From: Shinella zoogloeoides
GTDB lineage: Bacteria; Pseudomonadota; Alphaproteobacteria; Rhizobiales; Rhizobiaceae
Assembly (NCBI RefSeq): GCF_022682305.1
Contig: NZ_CP093528.1
Location: 1,935,501 to 1,999,500 of the forward strand
Length of the DNA stretch: 64,000 nt
Direction of reading: 5' to 3'
Shown: one piece after another, positions 7,902 to 17,159 of the stretch
How the letters are laid out: each line of letters begins with the position of its first letter
Numbering within the stretch: the stretch's first letter is position 1
Program-made: the position numbers and the translations under genes
Notes under the pieces: generated by a model
Databases searched by the model: none
What the model was told of the DNA's origin: nothing
Seen by the model: the letters and a program-made list of their open reading frames with translations, nothing else

Positions 7902-10900
7902 ATGGCGACGAACAAGTCCACCGAGTCGATCGACGAGAAGGCCTTCCAGGCCCTTGAAGAAGCACTGAAAATCGACTTCGACGATCTGGTGCCGGAAACG
8001 CCTCCCAAGAAGGATGCTTCGGAGGCCCGCGTGTCTGACCCGGCAAGCCGCATTCCAAACAAGACGCAGGACAAGCCCGCAGGCCAGCCGGCATCCGGCG
8101 AGACCCCGCGCAGCCTGAACCCGGAACCCGCCCCCAAGGCGCCGGCCTTCACCCCGGCCAACGACGGCGCGCGCAAGACGCCGGCGGCGATCCTGAAGTC
8201 GCTCGACATGCGCTCCTCGCGCGGCCCCATCCGCATGGCGATCCTCGCCTCCGTTCTGTGGGTCATCGGCGGCCTCGGCATCGCCAACCTGCTCTATGCG
8301 CCGCAGATCTGGCAGATCCGCTCGGTCGCCGACCTCGTCGCCCTGCCCGGCGCCATCGGCATGCTCGTCGCCATCCTGATGCCGATCATGCTCTTCTTCG
8401 CCTTCGCGGTGATGATCGCGCGCGCCCATGAACTGCGCAGCGCCGCCCGCTCCATGGCCGAAGTCGCCCTTCGCCTCTCCGAGCCGGAGACGGTCGCCAG
8501 CGACCGCATCATGTCGGTCGGCCAGGCTGTTCGCCGCGAAGTCTCGGCCATGAACGAAGGCATCGAGCGCACCATCGCCCGCGCCACCGAACTCGAAACC
8601 CTCGTCCATTCGGAAGTCAACGCGCTCGAGCGCAGCTATTCCGACAACGAAATGCGCGTGCGCACCCTCGTTCAGGAACTCGGCTCCGAGCGCGAGGCGA
8701 TCGTCAGTCATGCCGAGCGCATCCGCTCCTCCATTTCCGGCGCGCATGAACAGCTCAAGGACGAGCTGGCGAGCGCCGGCGACAGCATCACCGCGCGCAT
8801 CGCGACCTCGGGCGAGGCCTTCGCCTCCATGCTCGACACGCGCGCCGCCCTGTTGATGGAACAGTCCGACAGCGCGACGCAGACCATCGGCGCCATGCTC
8901 TCGGCCCGCACCGACAGCCTGCTCTCCACGCTCAGCTCCTCGGGTCTGGCGCTCGCCAACGAGTTCGACCACCGCCTCGACCTGCTGACCAAGAACCTCG
9001 ATTCCCGCGGCCGCGACCTGCTGCAGCAGTTCGAGACGCGCGCCTCCTCGCTCGACACCAACACGGAGAAGCTGAACGCGGCGCTGAACGAGCGCGCCAA
9101 GCAGCTCAACGAGACGCTGATCGCCCGCACCCGCGAGATCAGCGAGAGCCTGTCCATCGGCCAGCAGGCCGTGACCGGCGGCCTCGACCATGTGCTTCAG
9201 TCGATGAACGCCGCGCTCGACGAAAAGGGCGCGCAGTTCCGCCAGAGCCTGAAGAACGCCGCCGATGACACGGTCATGGACCTCGACCTGCGCTCCGGCT
9301 TCTTCGACGAGCGCATGCAGGCGACCGTCGGCCAGATCGCCAGCGCCTTCGACCAGCGCGTGGAAGAGTTCGCGCAAGCCTTCGACCAGCGCGCCGGTTC
9401 GCTCGATTCCAAGCTGATGGAAAGCCTCGCCCGTATCAACGAGACGGTCGCCAGCGGCCACGATTCCATCGACGGCATCCTCACCTCCAGCATCGAGCGC
9501 CTCGGCAACACGCTCACCGACCAGTCCTTCGCGCTGGCGACGACGCTCGCCACCAGCCAGGAAGTGCTCGAACACGCCGTTTCCGGCCATGCCGATGCGA
9601 TCAGCAACGCCGTCGGCGGCGCGCATGAACGCATGGGCGCGATCCTGACCGAAAAGTCCGCCGCCCTGCTCGGCGGCCTCGCCGACGTGCAGAACCGCAT
9701 CGAAAGCGGTTTCGGCGTGCGCGCGGAGGCTCTCGCGGAAAGCGTTTCCGGCAGCGAGCGCCGTCTTGTCGAGGCGCTGGATTCGCGCGGCACGGCCATC
9801 GCCACGGATATCCAGGCGGCACAGGCCCGCATGGAAGAAGCGCTCGGCGCCCGTGCCGACGAGATCACCTCCACCATCGCAGCCAGCCACAACCGCCTCG
9901 ACAGCGCGCTCACCGAGCGCACCGCCGCCCTCTCGGCCATGCTGAACGAGACCGGCAGCCAGCTTGAAGAATCGGTCGGCTCGGCGGCGAACCGCGTCGA
10001 GACCGCGCTGACGGGCGCCGCCCGCCAGATCGACGAGGTCATCACCGGCCGCACGGCCAACCTCGCCTCGGTGCTCTCCAACAGCGCCGGCTCCATGCAG
10101 TCGGCCATCGATTTCGCCGCCAACCGCGTCGAAAGCGTGCTGACCGAAGGCAGCCAGCAGCTTGGCGGCGTCCTGCATGGCCAGGCCGCCGAGTTCGCCG
10201 ACGCCTTCTCCGGCCGCGCCGCCGGGATCGCCGAAGCCCTGTCCGGCCGCGCCTCGGAGCTTGCCGGCTCGCTCGTCTCCACCCATGAGCAGATCCGCGC
10301 GACGCTCGACGACCGTATCAACGCGATCAACGTCGCCATCGCCGAAGGCCGCAACCAGCTCACCGAGACGCTGAACGATCAGGCAACCTCCATCGGCACC
10401 TCGATCGCCACCAGCGCCGGCATGCTGGAAATGTCGCTGGAGCAGCACGAGGAAGCCCTGCGCCGCACCATCGACGGCAGCGCCGCCCTTCTCGACCAGC
10501 GCGTGCGCGAAAGCGCCGGCGCCGTCGCCGAGCGCCTTGGCGAGACCACCGCGCAGATCGCGGAGGCGGCAAACGCCTTCGGCACGCGCATGGAACAGAC
10601 CGTCGACAGCGTCGCAAGCCGCTTTGACACGACGGGCAGCAAGCTGGAGGAGAACCTCGGCAAGCTGGAAGCCCGCATCGAGCACAGCGTCGAGCATGTT
10701 TCCGGCATCGTCGACACCGCCGCCTCCCGCATTTCCGACACGCTCTCCGAGCGCCTGACCGAAATCGACCGCGTGGGCAGCGACGTGTCGCTGCGCGTCT
10801 CCGACGCCCTCTCCCGCCCGATCGCCGAAGTCGACCGCATCGGCGACGAGACCACGGCCCGCATCGCGGCAGCGCTTGCCGGCCGCGTCGGCGATATCGA

Positions 10901-13730
10901 GCGTATCAGCGCGAATGCCGCCGACCGTATCGAAGGCGCGCTTTCCGGCCGCCTGGAGGATATCGAACGCGTCAGCGCCGCCGCCGCGGATCGCATCGAG
11001 GGAACGCTGTCCAGCCGTCTCGGCGATATCGAGCGGGTGACCGGCAATGCCGCCGAGCGCATCGACGGTACTCTCGCGAACCGCGCCGGCCAGATCGAGC
11101 GTCTTGCCGAAGAAGCGGCCGAACGTATCGACGGCGCACTTGCGAACCGCACCAGCCATATCGCCCGCGTCACCGGGGAAGCCGCCGAGCGCATCGACGG
11201 CACCCTTGCCAGCCGCGCCGGCGACATCGAGCGCCTTTCCGGCGAGGCCGCCGAACGCATCGCCGCGACCATCGACGAAAAGACCGGCCGCATCGAGGAG
11301 CGCCTCGGCACGATGGACCGGGCGCTGACCATCGGTCTCGACAGCGTGAACCGCACCATCGACGGCAAGGCCGCGGGCCTTGCCCAGACGCTGCGCGAAG
11401 CCGTCTCGCAGGCCGCCCAGGACATGGACGCCGAAGCGATCCGCTCGGCCCAGTCGCTCGCCAAGACCGGCGAGGAATTCGCCAGTCTCTCGACCTCGCT
11501 GCGCGGCGCGGTCTCCCGCGCGGCTCAGGAAATGGGTGTCGAAGCCCAGCGCGCCGCCGAAAATATCGCCAAGACCGGCGAGGAATTCGCGGAGAACCTG
11601 TCGGCCCGCAACGAAGCCTTCACCCGCGCCGTCGAGGAGACCACCTCCTCCGCCGTCGCCCGCTTCGCCGAGACGGAAGGCCGTCTTGCGAACCAGGCGC
11701 AATCCCTGCGTACCGGCCTCGGTGACGCCGAGAAGGCACTGGAAGCGCGCGGCGCCTCCATCCGCTCGGCCCTTGACGACCGCACGCGCGAACTCAACTC
11801 CATGCTGGCAAGCCGCACGGAGGAACTGTCGCGCCTCATCAACGAGGAAGCCCGCCCGGTCATCGAGGACTATGCCGCCGCCGGCCGCGAAGCCGCCGAA
11901 CGCATCACCGGCGTCGCCCGCGACAGCGCGGAACGCCTGCGCAACGAGAACGCCGCGCTCATCAACGCGATCTCCGCCCGCACGGCCGACACGCTCGCCG
12001 CCATTTCCGCCCGCACGGAAGAAGCCGCCGGCGCGATGCAGGCCATCGAGAACGGCCTGCAGGCCAATGTCGAAAGCCTGATCGCCCGCCTTTCGGACAG
12101 CAACGGCGCGATCGCCGGCATGGTCGATGCGGCGAGCCAGACGCTCGGCGCCATCGACGGCCGCCTGACCTCGACGGCCGAGCGCTTCTCAACCTCCGCC
12201 GAGCGCGCCTCCGACATGGTCGCGACCACCTCGCGCCTGCTGGAAGGCAAGGTCGACCGTCTCTCCGACATCTCCGCCGGCACACTCTCGCAGATCGGCG
12301 GCATCGTCGGCCGCTTCGAGGACCACTCGAAGATCCTGTCGCAGGCTTCCGACCTCCTCGCCGCCGCCCAGTCGAACCTCGTTTCGACGCTGGAGGAGCG
12401 GCAGGACGCGCTGCGTTCGCTCTCCATCGGCCTCGTCCAGCGGTCGGAAGAGATCGAGAAGACCATGCAGTCGCTGGAAGGCATGGTCGAAGGCGCCTTC
12501 AGCCGCGCCGAGGAGCGTTCGAACCTCATCGCCGGCAACCTGCGTGGCGGCATCCAGTCGTCCTTCGCCGAAGTCGGCCGCATTCTCGGCGAGACCGAAA
12601 AGCGCGCGGAAGCCGCGGCCACCTCGCTGCGCGACCAGCTCGTCAAGGCCGGCGAGGAAGCGGGCCAGTCCGTCGAGGGCGCCTTCGTGCGCGCCGAGGA
12701 ACGGACGAAGGAAGTCGCAAGCCGCCTGCGCGGCAGCGTCGGCGCCTCGCTCTCCGATGTCGATCGCCTGCTCGCCGAATCCGGCCAGAAGTCCGAAACC
12801 GCCACCGCCGCCATGCGCGACGCGATGCGCGAGGCCGTCGAGGAAGCCATCGGCAAGTTCTCCGGCGCGACCGAGGAAATCCGCCGCGCCGCCGGCGAGA
12901 TCCGCAAGGAACTCGACCAGACGCGCGGCGAACTGAAGCGCAGCGCCTTCGACCTGCCGGAAGAAGCCAAGGAAAACGCCGCCCAGATGCGCCGCGCCGT
13001 CAGCGAGCAGATCAAGGCCCTTCAGGACCTCTCCGACATCATCGGCAAGTCCTCGTCGGCGCTGGAAGTCTCCCGCCCCGTCGCGCAGGCAGCCGCGGCA
13101 CAGGTCGCCCAGGCGATCCAGCCTGTGCAGCAGCAGCCCCGCATCGAGCCGCGCCGCGAGGAGCAGACGCCGCTGCGCGGCAGCCTCGGCCTGGAGCGTG
13201 CGGCCGCCGCCACCGTGCCGCAGCGCACGCAGCCCCAGCCCGCCGAGGCCGATGCCAAGGCGGCCGGCGAAGGCGGCTGGATGCGTGATCTCCTGCGTGG
13301 CGCCGTCTCGCGCGAGGAAGCGCAATTCGGCCAGCCGCGCAGCGAAGGCCAGGCTGCCCGCCCCGCCGACAATCGCAACCCGCGCCACGTCGTCGAATCG
13401 CTGAACTCGTTGTCCGTCGATATCGCCCGCGCCATCGATCACGATGCCTCGGTCGACCTGTGGCGCCGCTACCAGCGCGGCGAGCGCGACGTCTTCACGC
13501 GCCGTCTCTACACGCTGAAGGGCCAGCAGACCTTCGACGAGATCAAGCGCAAGTATGAGCGTGAGCCGGAATTCCGCACTGCGGTCGACCGCTACATCTC
13601 GGACTTCGAGAAGCTGCTCGCCGACGTCGCCCGCAACGACCGCGACAAGGTGATGACGCAGACCTACCTCACCTCGGACACCGGCAAGGTCTACACCATG
13701 CTGGCCCACGCCGCCGGCCGCTTCAACTGA
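7902..13730 (+). CDS. growth pole ring (GPR/RgsE-type) giant coiled-coil protein
   Basis: A 1,942-residue membrane-anchored helical protein. After an acidic/proline-rich N-terminal cytoplasmic region, two hydrophobic helices lie at about residues 112-134 and 149-174. About 1,500 residues of Ala/Glu/Arg/Ser-rich amphipathic helix follow, then a conserved globular tail (about 1828-1942) with SVDIARAIDHDASVDLWRRY. Length, topology and apolipoprotein-like repeats match the growth pole ring protein GPR of Agrobacterium tumefaciens and RgsE of Sinorhizobium meliloti. Those proteins form a ring at the growing pole and are needed for unipolar growth; databases often call such proteins 'kinesin-like'. 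I prefer ATG 7902 (GAGG nine bases upstream) over ATG 7881. A CtrA-type box lies upstream and a strong terminator downstream. Confidence 0.82.
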   Translation: MATNKSTESIDEKAFQALEEALKIDFDDLVPETPPKKDASEARVSDPASRIPNKTQDKPAGQPASGETPRSLNPEPAPKAPAFTPANDGARKTPAAILKSLDMRSSRGPIRMAILASVLWVIGGLGIANLLYAPQIWQIRSVADLVALPGAIGMLVAILMPIMLFFAFAVMIARAHELRSAARSMAEVALRLSEPETVASDRIMSVGQAVRREVSAMNEGIERTIARATELETLVHSEVNALERSYSDNEMRVRTLVQELGSEREAIVSHAERIRSSISGAHEQLKDELASAGDSITARIATSGEAFASMLDTRAALLMEQSDSATQTIGAMLSARTDSLLSTLSSSGLALANEFDHRLDLLTKNLDSRGRDLLQQFETRASSLDTNTEKLNAALNERAKQLNETLIARTREISESLSIGQQAVTGGLDHVLQSMNAALDEKGAQFRQSLKNAADDTVMDLDLRSGFFDERMQATVGQIASAFDQRVEEFAQAFDQRAGSLDSKLMESLARINETVASGHDSIDGILTSSIERLGNTLTDQSFALATTLATSQEVLEHAVSGHADAISNAVGGAHERMGAILTEKSAALLGGLADVQNRIESGFGVRAEALAESVSGSERRLVEALDSRGTAIATDIQAAQARMEEALGARADEITSTIAASHNRLDSALTERTAALSAMLNETGSQLEESVGSAANRVETALTGAARQIDEVITGRTANLASVLSNSAGSMQSAIDFAANRVESVLTEGSQQLGGVLHGQAAEFADAFSGRAAGIAEALSGRASELAGSLVSTHEQIRATLDDRINAINVAIAEGRNQLTETLNDQATSIGTSIATSAGMLEMSLEQHEEALRRTIDGSAALLDQRVRESAGAVAERLGETTAQIAEAANAFGTRMEQTVDSVASRFDTTGSKLEENLGKLEARIEHSVEHVSGIVDTAASRISDTLSERLTEIDRVGSDVSLRVSDALSRPIAEVDRIGDETTARIAAALAGRVGDIERISANAADRIEGALSGRLEDIERVSAAAADRIEGTLSSRLGDIERVTGNAAERIDGTLANRAGQIERLAEEAAERIDGALANRTSHIARVTGEAAERIDGTLASRAGDIERLSGEAAERIAATIDEKTGRIEERLGTMDRALTIGLDSVNRTIDGKAAGLAQTLREAVSQAAQDMDAEAIRSAQSLAKTGEEFASLSTSLRGAVSRAAQEMGVEAQRAAENIAKTGEEFAENLSARNEAFTRAVEETTSSAVARFAETEGRLANQAQSLRTGLGDAEKALEARGASIRSALDDRTRELNSMLASRTEELSRLINEEARPVIEDYAAAGREAAERITGVARDSAERLRNENAALINAISARTADTLAAISARTEEAAGAMQAIENGLQANVESLIARLSDSNGAIAGMVDAASQTLGAIDGRLTSTAERFSTSAERASDMVATTSRLLEGKVDRLSDISAGTLSQIGGIVGRFEDHSKILSQASDLLAAAQSNLVSTLEERQDALRSLSIGLVQRSEEIEKTMQSLEGMVEGAFSRAEERSNLIAGNLRGGIQSSFAEVGRILGETEKRAEAAATSLRDQLVKAGEEAGQSVEGAFVRAEERTKEVASRLRGSVGASLSDVDRLLAESGQKSETATAAMRDAMREAVEEAIGKFSGATEEIRRAAGEIRKELDQTRGELKRSAFDLPEEAKENAAQMRRAVSEQIKALQDLSDIIGKSSSALEVSRPVAQAAAAQVAQAIQPVQQQPRIEPRREEQTPLRGSLGLERAAAATVPQRTQPQPAEADAKAAGEGGWMRDLLRGAVSREEAQFGQPRSEGQAARPADNRNPRHVVESLNSLSVDIARAIDHDASVDLWRRYQRGERDVFTRRLYTLKGQQTFDEIKRKYEREPEFRTAVDRYISDFEKLLADVARNDRDKVMTQTYLTSDTGKVYTMLAHAAGRFN
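10770..11297 (+). repeat. eight tandem 22-residue (66-nt) helical repeats inside the ring protein
   Basis: Residues 957-1132 divide exactly into eight 22-residue units. They start RVGSDV.., RIGDET.., RISANA.., RVSAAA.., RVTGNA.., RLAEEA.., RVTGEA.. and RLSGEA.., and most continue A-[AD]-[ER]-RI-[DE]-G-[AT]-L and end -DIE. Spacing is perfect with no insertions. A 22-mer is the classic apolipoprotein amphipathic helix period. Weaker copies extend on both sides. Confidence 0.9.
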
Positions 13731-13752
13731 GCGGAAAGCTATCGGAAAGAAG

Positions 13753-13785
13753 AAACGGCCGCCCATGAGGCGGCCGTTTCTTTTC
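13753..13785 (+). terminator. intrinsic terminator after the ring-protein gene
   Basis: AAACGGCCGCC (13753-13763) pairs perfectly with GGCGGCCGTTT (13769-13779) around a five-base loop and is followed by CTTTTC, 22 bases after the stop codon. Confidence 0.9.
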
Positions 13786-13901
13786 GCCCGCAGCGCCTTG
13801 CCCCATCACCCACATTTGAACCGCCAGAACCTTATAATCCGGGGCCGCAGCCTCTATATCCCTTCCAACGCGCCGTGCGGCGCATGGGAAGAGAGAAGAA
13901 T

Positions 13902-14879
13902 ATGATTCTGATACAGGGATTTGGCCGCGCGCTGGCAATGCTGGCATTGGCGTTGATGGTGATGATGACGGTGGTGGATGTGGCGGAAGCCCGCCGCGCC
14001 GGCGGCGGCTTCGGCAGCCGTGGCACCCGCACCTTTACGACGCCATCCACGACGCGCACCGCGCCGACCGACGCCCAGCCGATCGACCGCACGATGACGC
14101 GTCAGCAATCGGCCCAGCCCTCCGCCAGCCGCAACAGCACCGCTAACGCACCCCGGCCGGGCTTCTTCAACGGCTTCGGCGGCCGGCTTCTCGGCGGCCT
14201 GATGCTCGGCGGCCTCGTCGGCATGCTGCTCGGTTACGGTCTCGGCGGCGGCATCGGCTTCCTCGGCCTCCTCCTGCAGGTCGCCCTGATCGCCGGCCTC
14301 TTCATGGTCCTGCGCCGCATGTTCGCGCAGAGGAACGCTCCGGCCTATGCCGGCGTGCCCTCCTCCGCCCGCAATACGCAGGACAACAACAGCACGCCCG
14401 GTTTCCAGATCCCGCGCATCGGTAGCGGCGGCCGCCAGCCGGCCACCCAGCCCAAGCCGGGCGACGAGATCGGCATCCAGCAGGCAGACCTCGATCAATT
14501 CGAAGGCATGCTGAAAGAATTGCAGGCCGCCTATGCTGCGGAGGATTTCCGCACGCTGCGCCAGATCACGACGCCCGAGGCCATGTCCTATCTCGCCGAA
14601 GAGATCGGCGACAACGCCACGCAGGGCCTCAGGAACGAGGTGCGCGATATCCATCTCGTCCAGGGTGACGTCGCCGAGACCTGGCGCGAAGGTACGGACG
14701 AATACGCCACCGTCGCCCTGCGCTACGAGAGCATCGACGTGATGCGCGACCGCGCGACGGGCAAGCTGGTTTCCGGTGATCCGGACACGCTCACGGAAGC
14801 CGTCGAGGTCTGGACCTTCCTGCGCAGGAACGGTAGCGACTGGAAGGTTTCGGCCATCCAGGGCGTCGAAGCCGGCTGA
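13902..14879 (+). CDS. Tim44-like domain protein
   Basis: A 325-residue exported or membrane protein. It begins with a hydrophobic signal/anchor (MILIQGFGRALAMLALALMV...) ending near AEA-RR. A Thr/Pro/Gln-rich linker with FNGFGGRLLGGLMLGGLVG and a glycine-rich transmembrane helix pair follow (about residues 97-145), then a C-terminal Tim44/MBA1-type domain (about 185-325; DLDQFEGMLKELQAAYAAEDFRTLRQITTPEAM onward). In mitochondria Tim44 tethers the import motor; bacterial relatives are membrane-associated with poorly known roles. ATG 13902 with GAGAGAAGA upstream is preferred to the in-frame ATG 13875. Single-gene transcription unit. Confidence 0.85.
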   Translation: MILIQGFGRALAMLALALMVMMTVVDVAEARRAGGGFGSRGTRTFTTPSTTRTAPTDAQPIDRTMTRQQSAQPSASRNSTANAPRPGFFNGFGGRLLGGLMLGGLVGMLLGYGLGGGIGFLGLLLQVALIAGLFMVLRRMFAQRNAPAYAGVPSSARNTQDNNSTPGFQIPRIGSGGRQPATQPKPGDEIGIQQADLDQFEGMLKELQAAYAAEDFRTLRQITTPEAMSYLAEEIGDNATQGLRNEVRDIHLVQGDVAETWREGTDEYATVALRYESIDVMRDRATGKLVSGDPDTLTEAVEVWTFLRRNGSDWKVSAIQGVEAG

Positions 14880-14891
14880 TCGGGGGGCGCT

Positions 14892-14941
14892 GGCCCCTCA
14901 TCCCGCTGCCGCGACCTTCTCCCCGCAAGCGGGGAGAAGGA
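14892..14941. repeat. short palindromic intergenic repeat
   Basis: The block GGCCCCTCATCCC...ACCTTCTCCCCGC ends in a perfect stem CCTTCTCCCCG / CGGGGAGAAGG (14915-14940, loop CAAG). This CCTTCTCCCC-GCAAG-CGGGGAGAAGG unit recurs widely in intergenic regions of rhizobial and related genomes (from memory). It lies between two convergent genes and can also act as a bidirectional terminator hairpin. Confidence 0.65.
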
Positions 14942-14997
14942 AACTGTGCGGCATTCTTCTTCGCCAGCTTACATGTAGAAGGTGGGGCCTTTACGGA

Positions 14998-15615
14998 TCA
15001 GATGGATTTCAGCGTCCAGCCGACGATATCGGCCGTGACCGTGGCGAAGGCCGCGTCCAGCCCGTTCACAAAGGCCGTATTGCTGGAACCTGTGACCGGC
15101 ACCGCCGCGCGGAACACCTTCTGCGCCCGCACCGTGCCGTTGCGATCGTTCAACAGCTTCGCGGAGATCACGACCACCGCCGTGTCCGCGCCAGAGGTCT
15201 GCACCTCGAAGGAGCGGATGTCCGTGACGATCTGGTAGTCGATCGCCAGCCCCTGCCCCGGCATGCCGACGCCGCCGAGACGGCCGGTGTTCTCGAAGGC
15301 CTGGACAAGCTTGGCCTGCACCATCTTCGACAGGCTGTCTCCCCATTGCGACTGGGCGAGATACTGGATTTCGGACGGCGAGGTGCGGATGACGATCTGG
15401 TCGCTGTCGAGCGACTTCAGCGCGGAAGGCTGCGGCACGAGGAGCTGGCGGTTCTTTGCCGGCGGGCCTTCAAGCGAGGCGGCCGCCGAGAGGCTGAACG
15501 TATCGTTCTTGGCCGGAGCGCTGCCGCAGGCAGCGAGCGTTGCAGCCAGAACGGCGATAAGAGCGGCGCGCGCTACGGTCCCGTTCCGCAACAACTCCAT
15601 ATCCGATACCGTCAT
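14998..15615 (-). CDS. ABC-type transport auxiliary lipoprotein
   Basis: A 205-residue lipoprotein: a signal sequence followed by the lipobox LAAC-G, so the cysteine near residue 31 would be lipidated. The mature domain (LLVPQPSALKSLDSDQIVIRTSPSEIQYLAQSQWGDSL onward) resembles the ABC-type transport auxiliary/PqiC-like family that accompanies MCE transporters. It is the last gene of an Mla-type operon. The start at 15615 is supported by GAGGATGAA immediately upstream; a downstream ATG at 15600 is also possible. It probably helps couple the MCE complex to the outer membrane; this role is inferred from PqiC. Confidence 0.85.
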   Translation of the reverse strand: MTVSDMELLRNGTVARAALIAVLAATLAACGSAPAKNDTFSLSAAASLEGPPAKNRQLLVPQPSALKSLDSDQIVIRTSPSEIQYLAQSQWGDSLSKMVQAKLVQAFENTGRLGGVGMPGQGLAIDYQIVTDIRSFEVQTSGADTAVVVISAKLLNDRNGTVRAQKVFRAAVPVTGSSNTAFVNGLDAAFATVTADIVGWTLKSI

Positions 15616-15734
15616 TTCATCCTCAAACCATGGGAATCGATGTGTAGCAGCGGCACGGCACGCTGTCACGGCTGCATTCGCGCCCGGATGCGCCCCTGCC
15701 GGCGGTTGTGGGCCTTGGGCCACACCTTTGCCCG

Positions 15735-17105
15735 TCAGCGCCGGGTCCGGCCGTCATATTGCTTGACCGTGTCGCCGCCGAACAGCAGGCGCTGCGGATT
15801 GCGCTCGAAGCCGGAAATGGCGCTGTCGAGATTCTGGATCGTCCGACGCGTATCCAGCACCAGCGCCTCGACATCGCGCAGGCCCGAGCCGGAGAAGCGC
15901 TGCAGCCCGTCTGCAATCGGCCCGATGCGGCCATTGAGCGTATCGGCCGCCTGCCGGATCGATTGCAGCGTCGCCTTGGCCTCGGCGAAGAGCGATTCGG
16001 AATCGCCCTCGCCCAGGAAGCCGTCGAGCTTGGCGAGCACGCCATCGACGCGCGTCGAGGCCGCGTTCAGCTTGCCGCTCATGTCACGGACATCGGTGAT
16101 GATCTGGTCGATATCCTCCTGCCGCGCGCCGATCCGGTCGGCAACGCCGGTGACGGAGGCGATGGCCTTGCGGGCGTCGGCGGTGGCGACGGAGATGTTG
16201 TCGATGGCGCCGCTGACCTTCTGGGTATCGACCGCCGCCATCAGGCCGTCCACCTTGTCGAGCGTCGCGGTCGCCTGCTTTCCGAACGTATCGAAGGTCT
16301 CGGCGGTCTTGCGGAAGCCCTCGACGGTTGCCTTCACCTCTCCCGAGGCGTCGGCAATGTCCCTGCTGACCTTGTCGACATTGCCGACGAAGTCCTCGAC
16401 CTTCTTCGGATCGACCGCCTTGATCAGCGCATCGACGGAGGCGAGCGTGGAATCCAGCCGGCCGGAAAGGGCCGTGAACGTATCCGAGAGCGCGCCGACG
16501 CTCTTCAGGAACTCGTCGATGTTCTCGCCGTTGCGGGCAAGCGAGCCGGAGAATTTCTCCGCGTTCTGGATGGTGTTGGTGAGCGGGCCGCGCGCATCGG
16601 CGACGAAGCCCTGGATATCGGTGATCGCAGCATCGGCGCGCTTGAGAATCTTGTCGGCGGTCGAAAGGATGTTCGTCACGCTCGATTGCTGCGCCTGCAG
16701 CGTCGCGAAGGTCTCGTTGTCGAAGGCTTCGCGCAGGATGTTCGGGTCGCTGGCATTGCCGCCGCCAAGCTCGATATAGGCAGCGCCCGTCAGGCCCTGA
16801 ACTTCCAGCACGGCCGTAGTGGACTGCTTGACCGGCGCGGTGGTGGAGACCTCCGTCATGGCGACGGAAAAGCGCGGATCCTTCGAATCGATGGCAAGGC
16901 TGCGCACGGAGCCGACGGGAATGCCGTTGAAGCGCACGGGCGAGCCGACGGAAAGGCCGTTCGCCGATCCGGGAATACGGATCACAAGCTGGGCCATGTC
17001 GCCGCCGCGGCCGTATTGCGTCATCCAGTAGACGAAGACGAAGGCCGCCGCCATGACCAGCACGGTGAAGAAGCCGACGAGGGCATAGTTGGCTTTCGTT
17101 TCCAT
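15735..17105 (-). CDS. mlaD: MlaD family MCE-domain protein
   Basis: A 456-residue lipid-binding protein anchored by one N-terminal helix (residues 7-28, VGFFTVLVMAAAFVFVYWM). The MCE/MlaD domain follows (about 38-118: IRIPGSANGLSVGSPVRFNGIPVGSVRSLAID ... VLEVQGLTGAAYIELGGG), and then a long helical, coiled-coil-rich tail with many Thr/Asp/Val heptads. It is longer than E. coli MlaD, as usual in alphaproteobacteria, and may build a longer periplasmic tube. It lies between the ATPase and lipoprotein genes of the same operon. Confidence 0.92.
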   Translation of the reverse strand: METKANYALVGFFTVLVMAAAFVFVYWMTQYGRGGDMAQLVIRIPGSANGLSVGSPVRFNGIPVGSVRSLAIDSKDPRFSVAMTEVSTTAPVKQSTTAVLEVQGLTGAAYIELGGGNASDPNILREAFDNETFATLQAQQSSVTNILSTADKILKRADAAITDIQGFVADARGPLTNTIQNAEKFSGSLARNGENIDEFLKSVGALSDTFTALSGRLDSTLASVDALIKAVDPKKVEDFVGNVDKVSRDIADASGEVKATVEGFRKTAETFDTFGKQATATLDKVDGLMAAVDTQKVSGAIDNISVATADARKAIASVTGVADRIGARQEDIDQIITDVRDMSGKLNAASTRVDGVLAKLDGFLGEGDSESLFAEAKATLQSIRQAADTLNGRIGPIADGLQRFSGSGLRDVEALVLDTRRTIQNLDSAISGFERNPQRLLFGGDTVKQYDGRTRR

Positions 17106-17159
17106 GCGTCCATCCTGCCGCAGTTCTATCCGCCGGGGCCCTCGGGTCCCGGTTGTTCC

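Noticed and set aside
7578..11702. Open reading frame of more than 1,300 codons on the minus strand
   Set aside because: It is antisense to the growth-pole-ring gene. The forward protein has clear periodicity, membrane helices and a ribosome site; the reverse frame is a composition artefact of high G+C.
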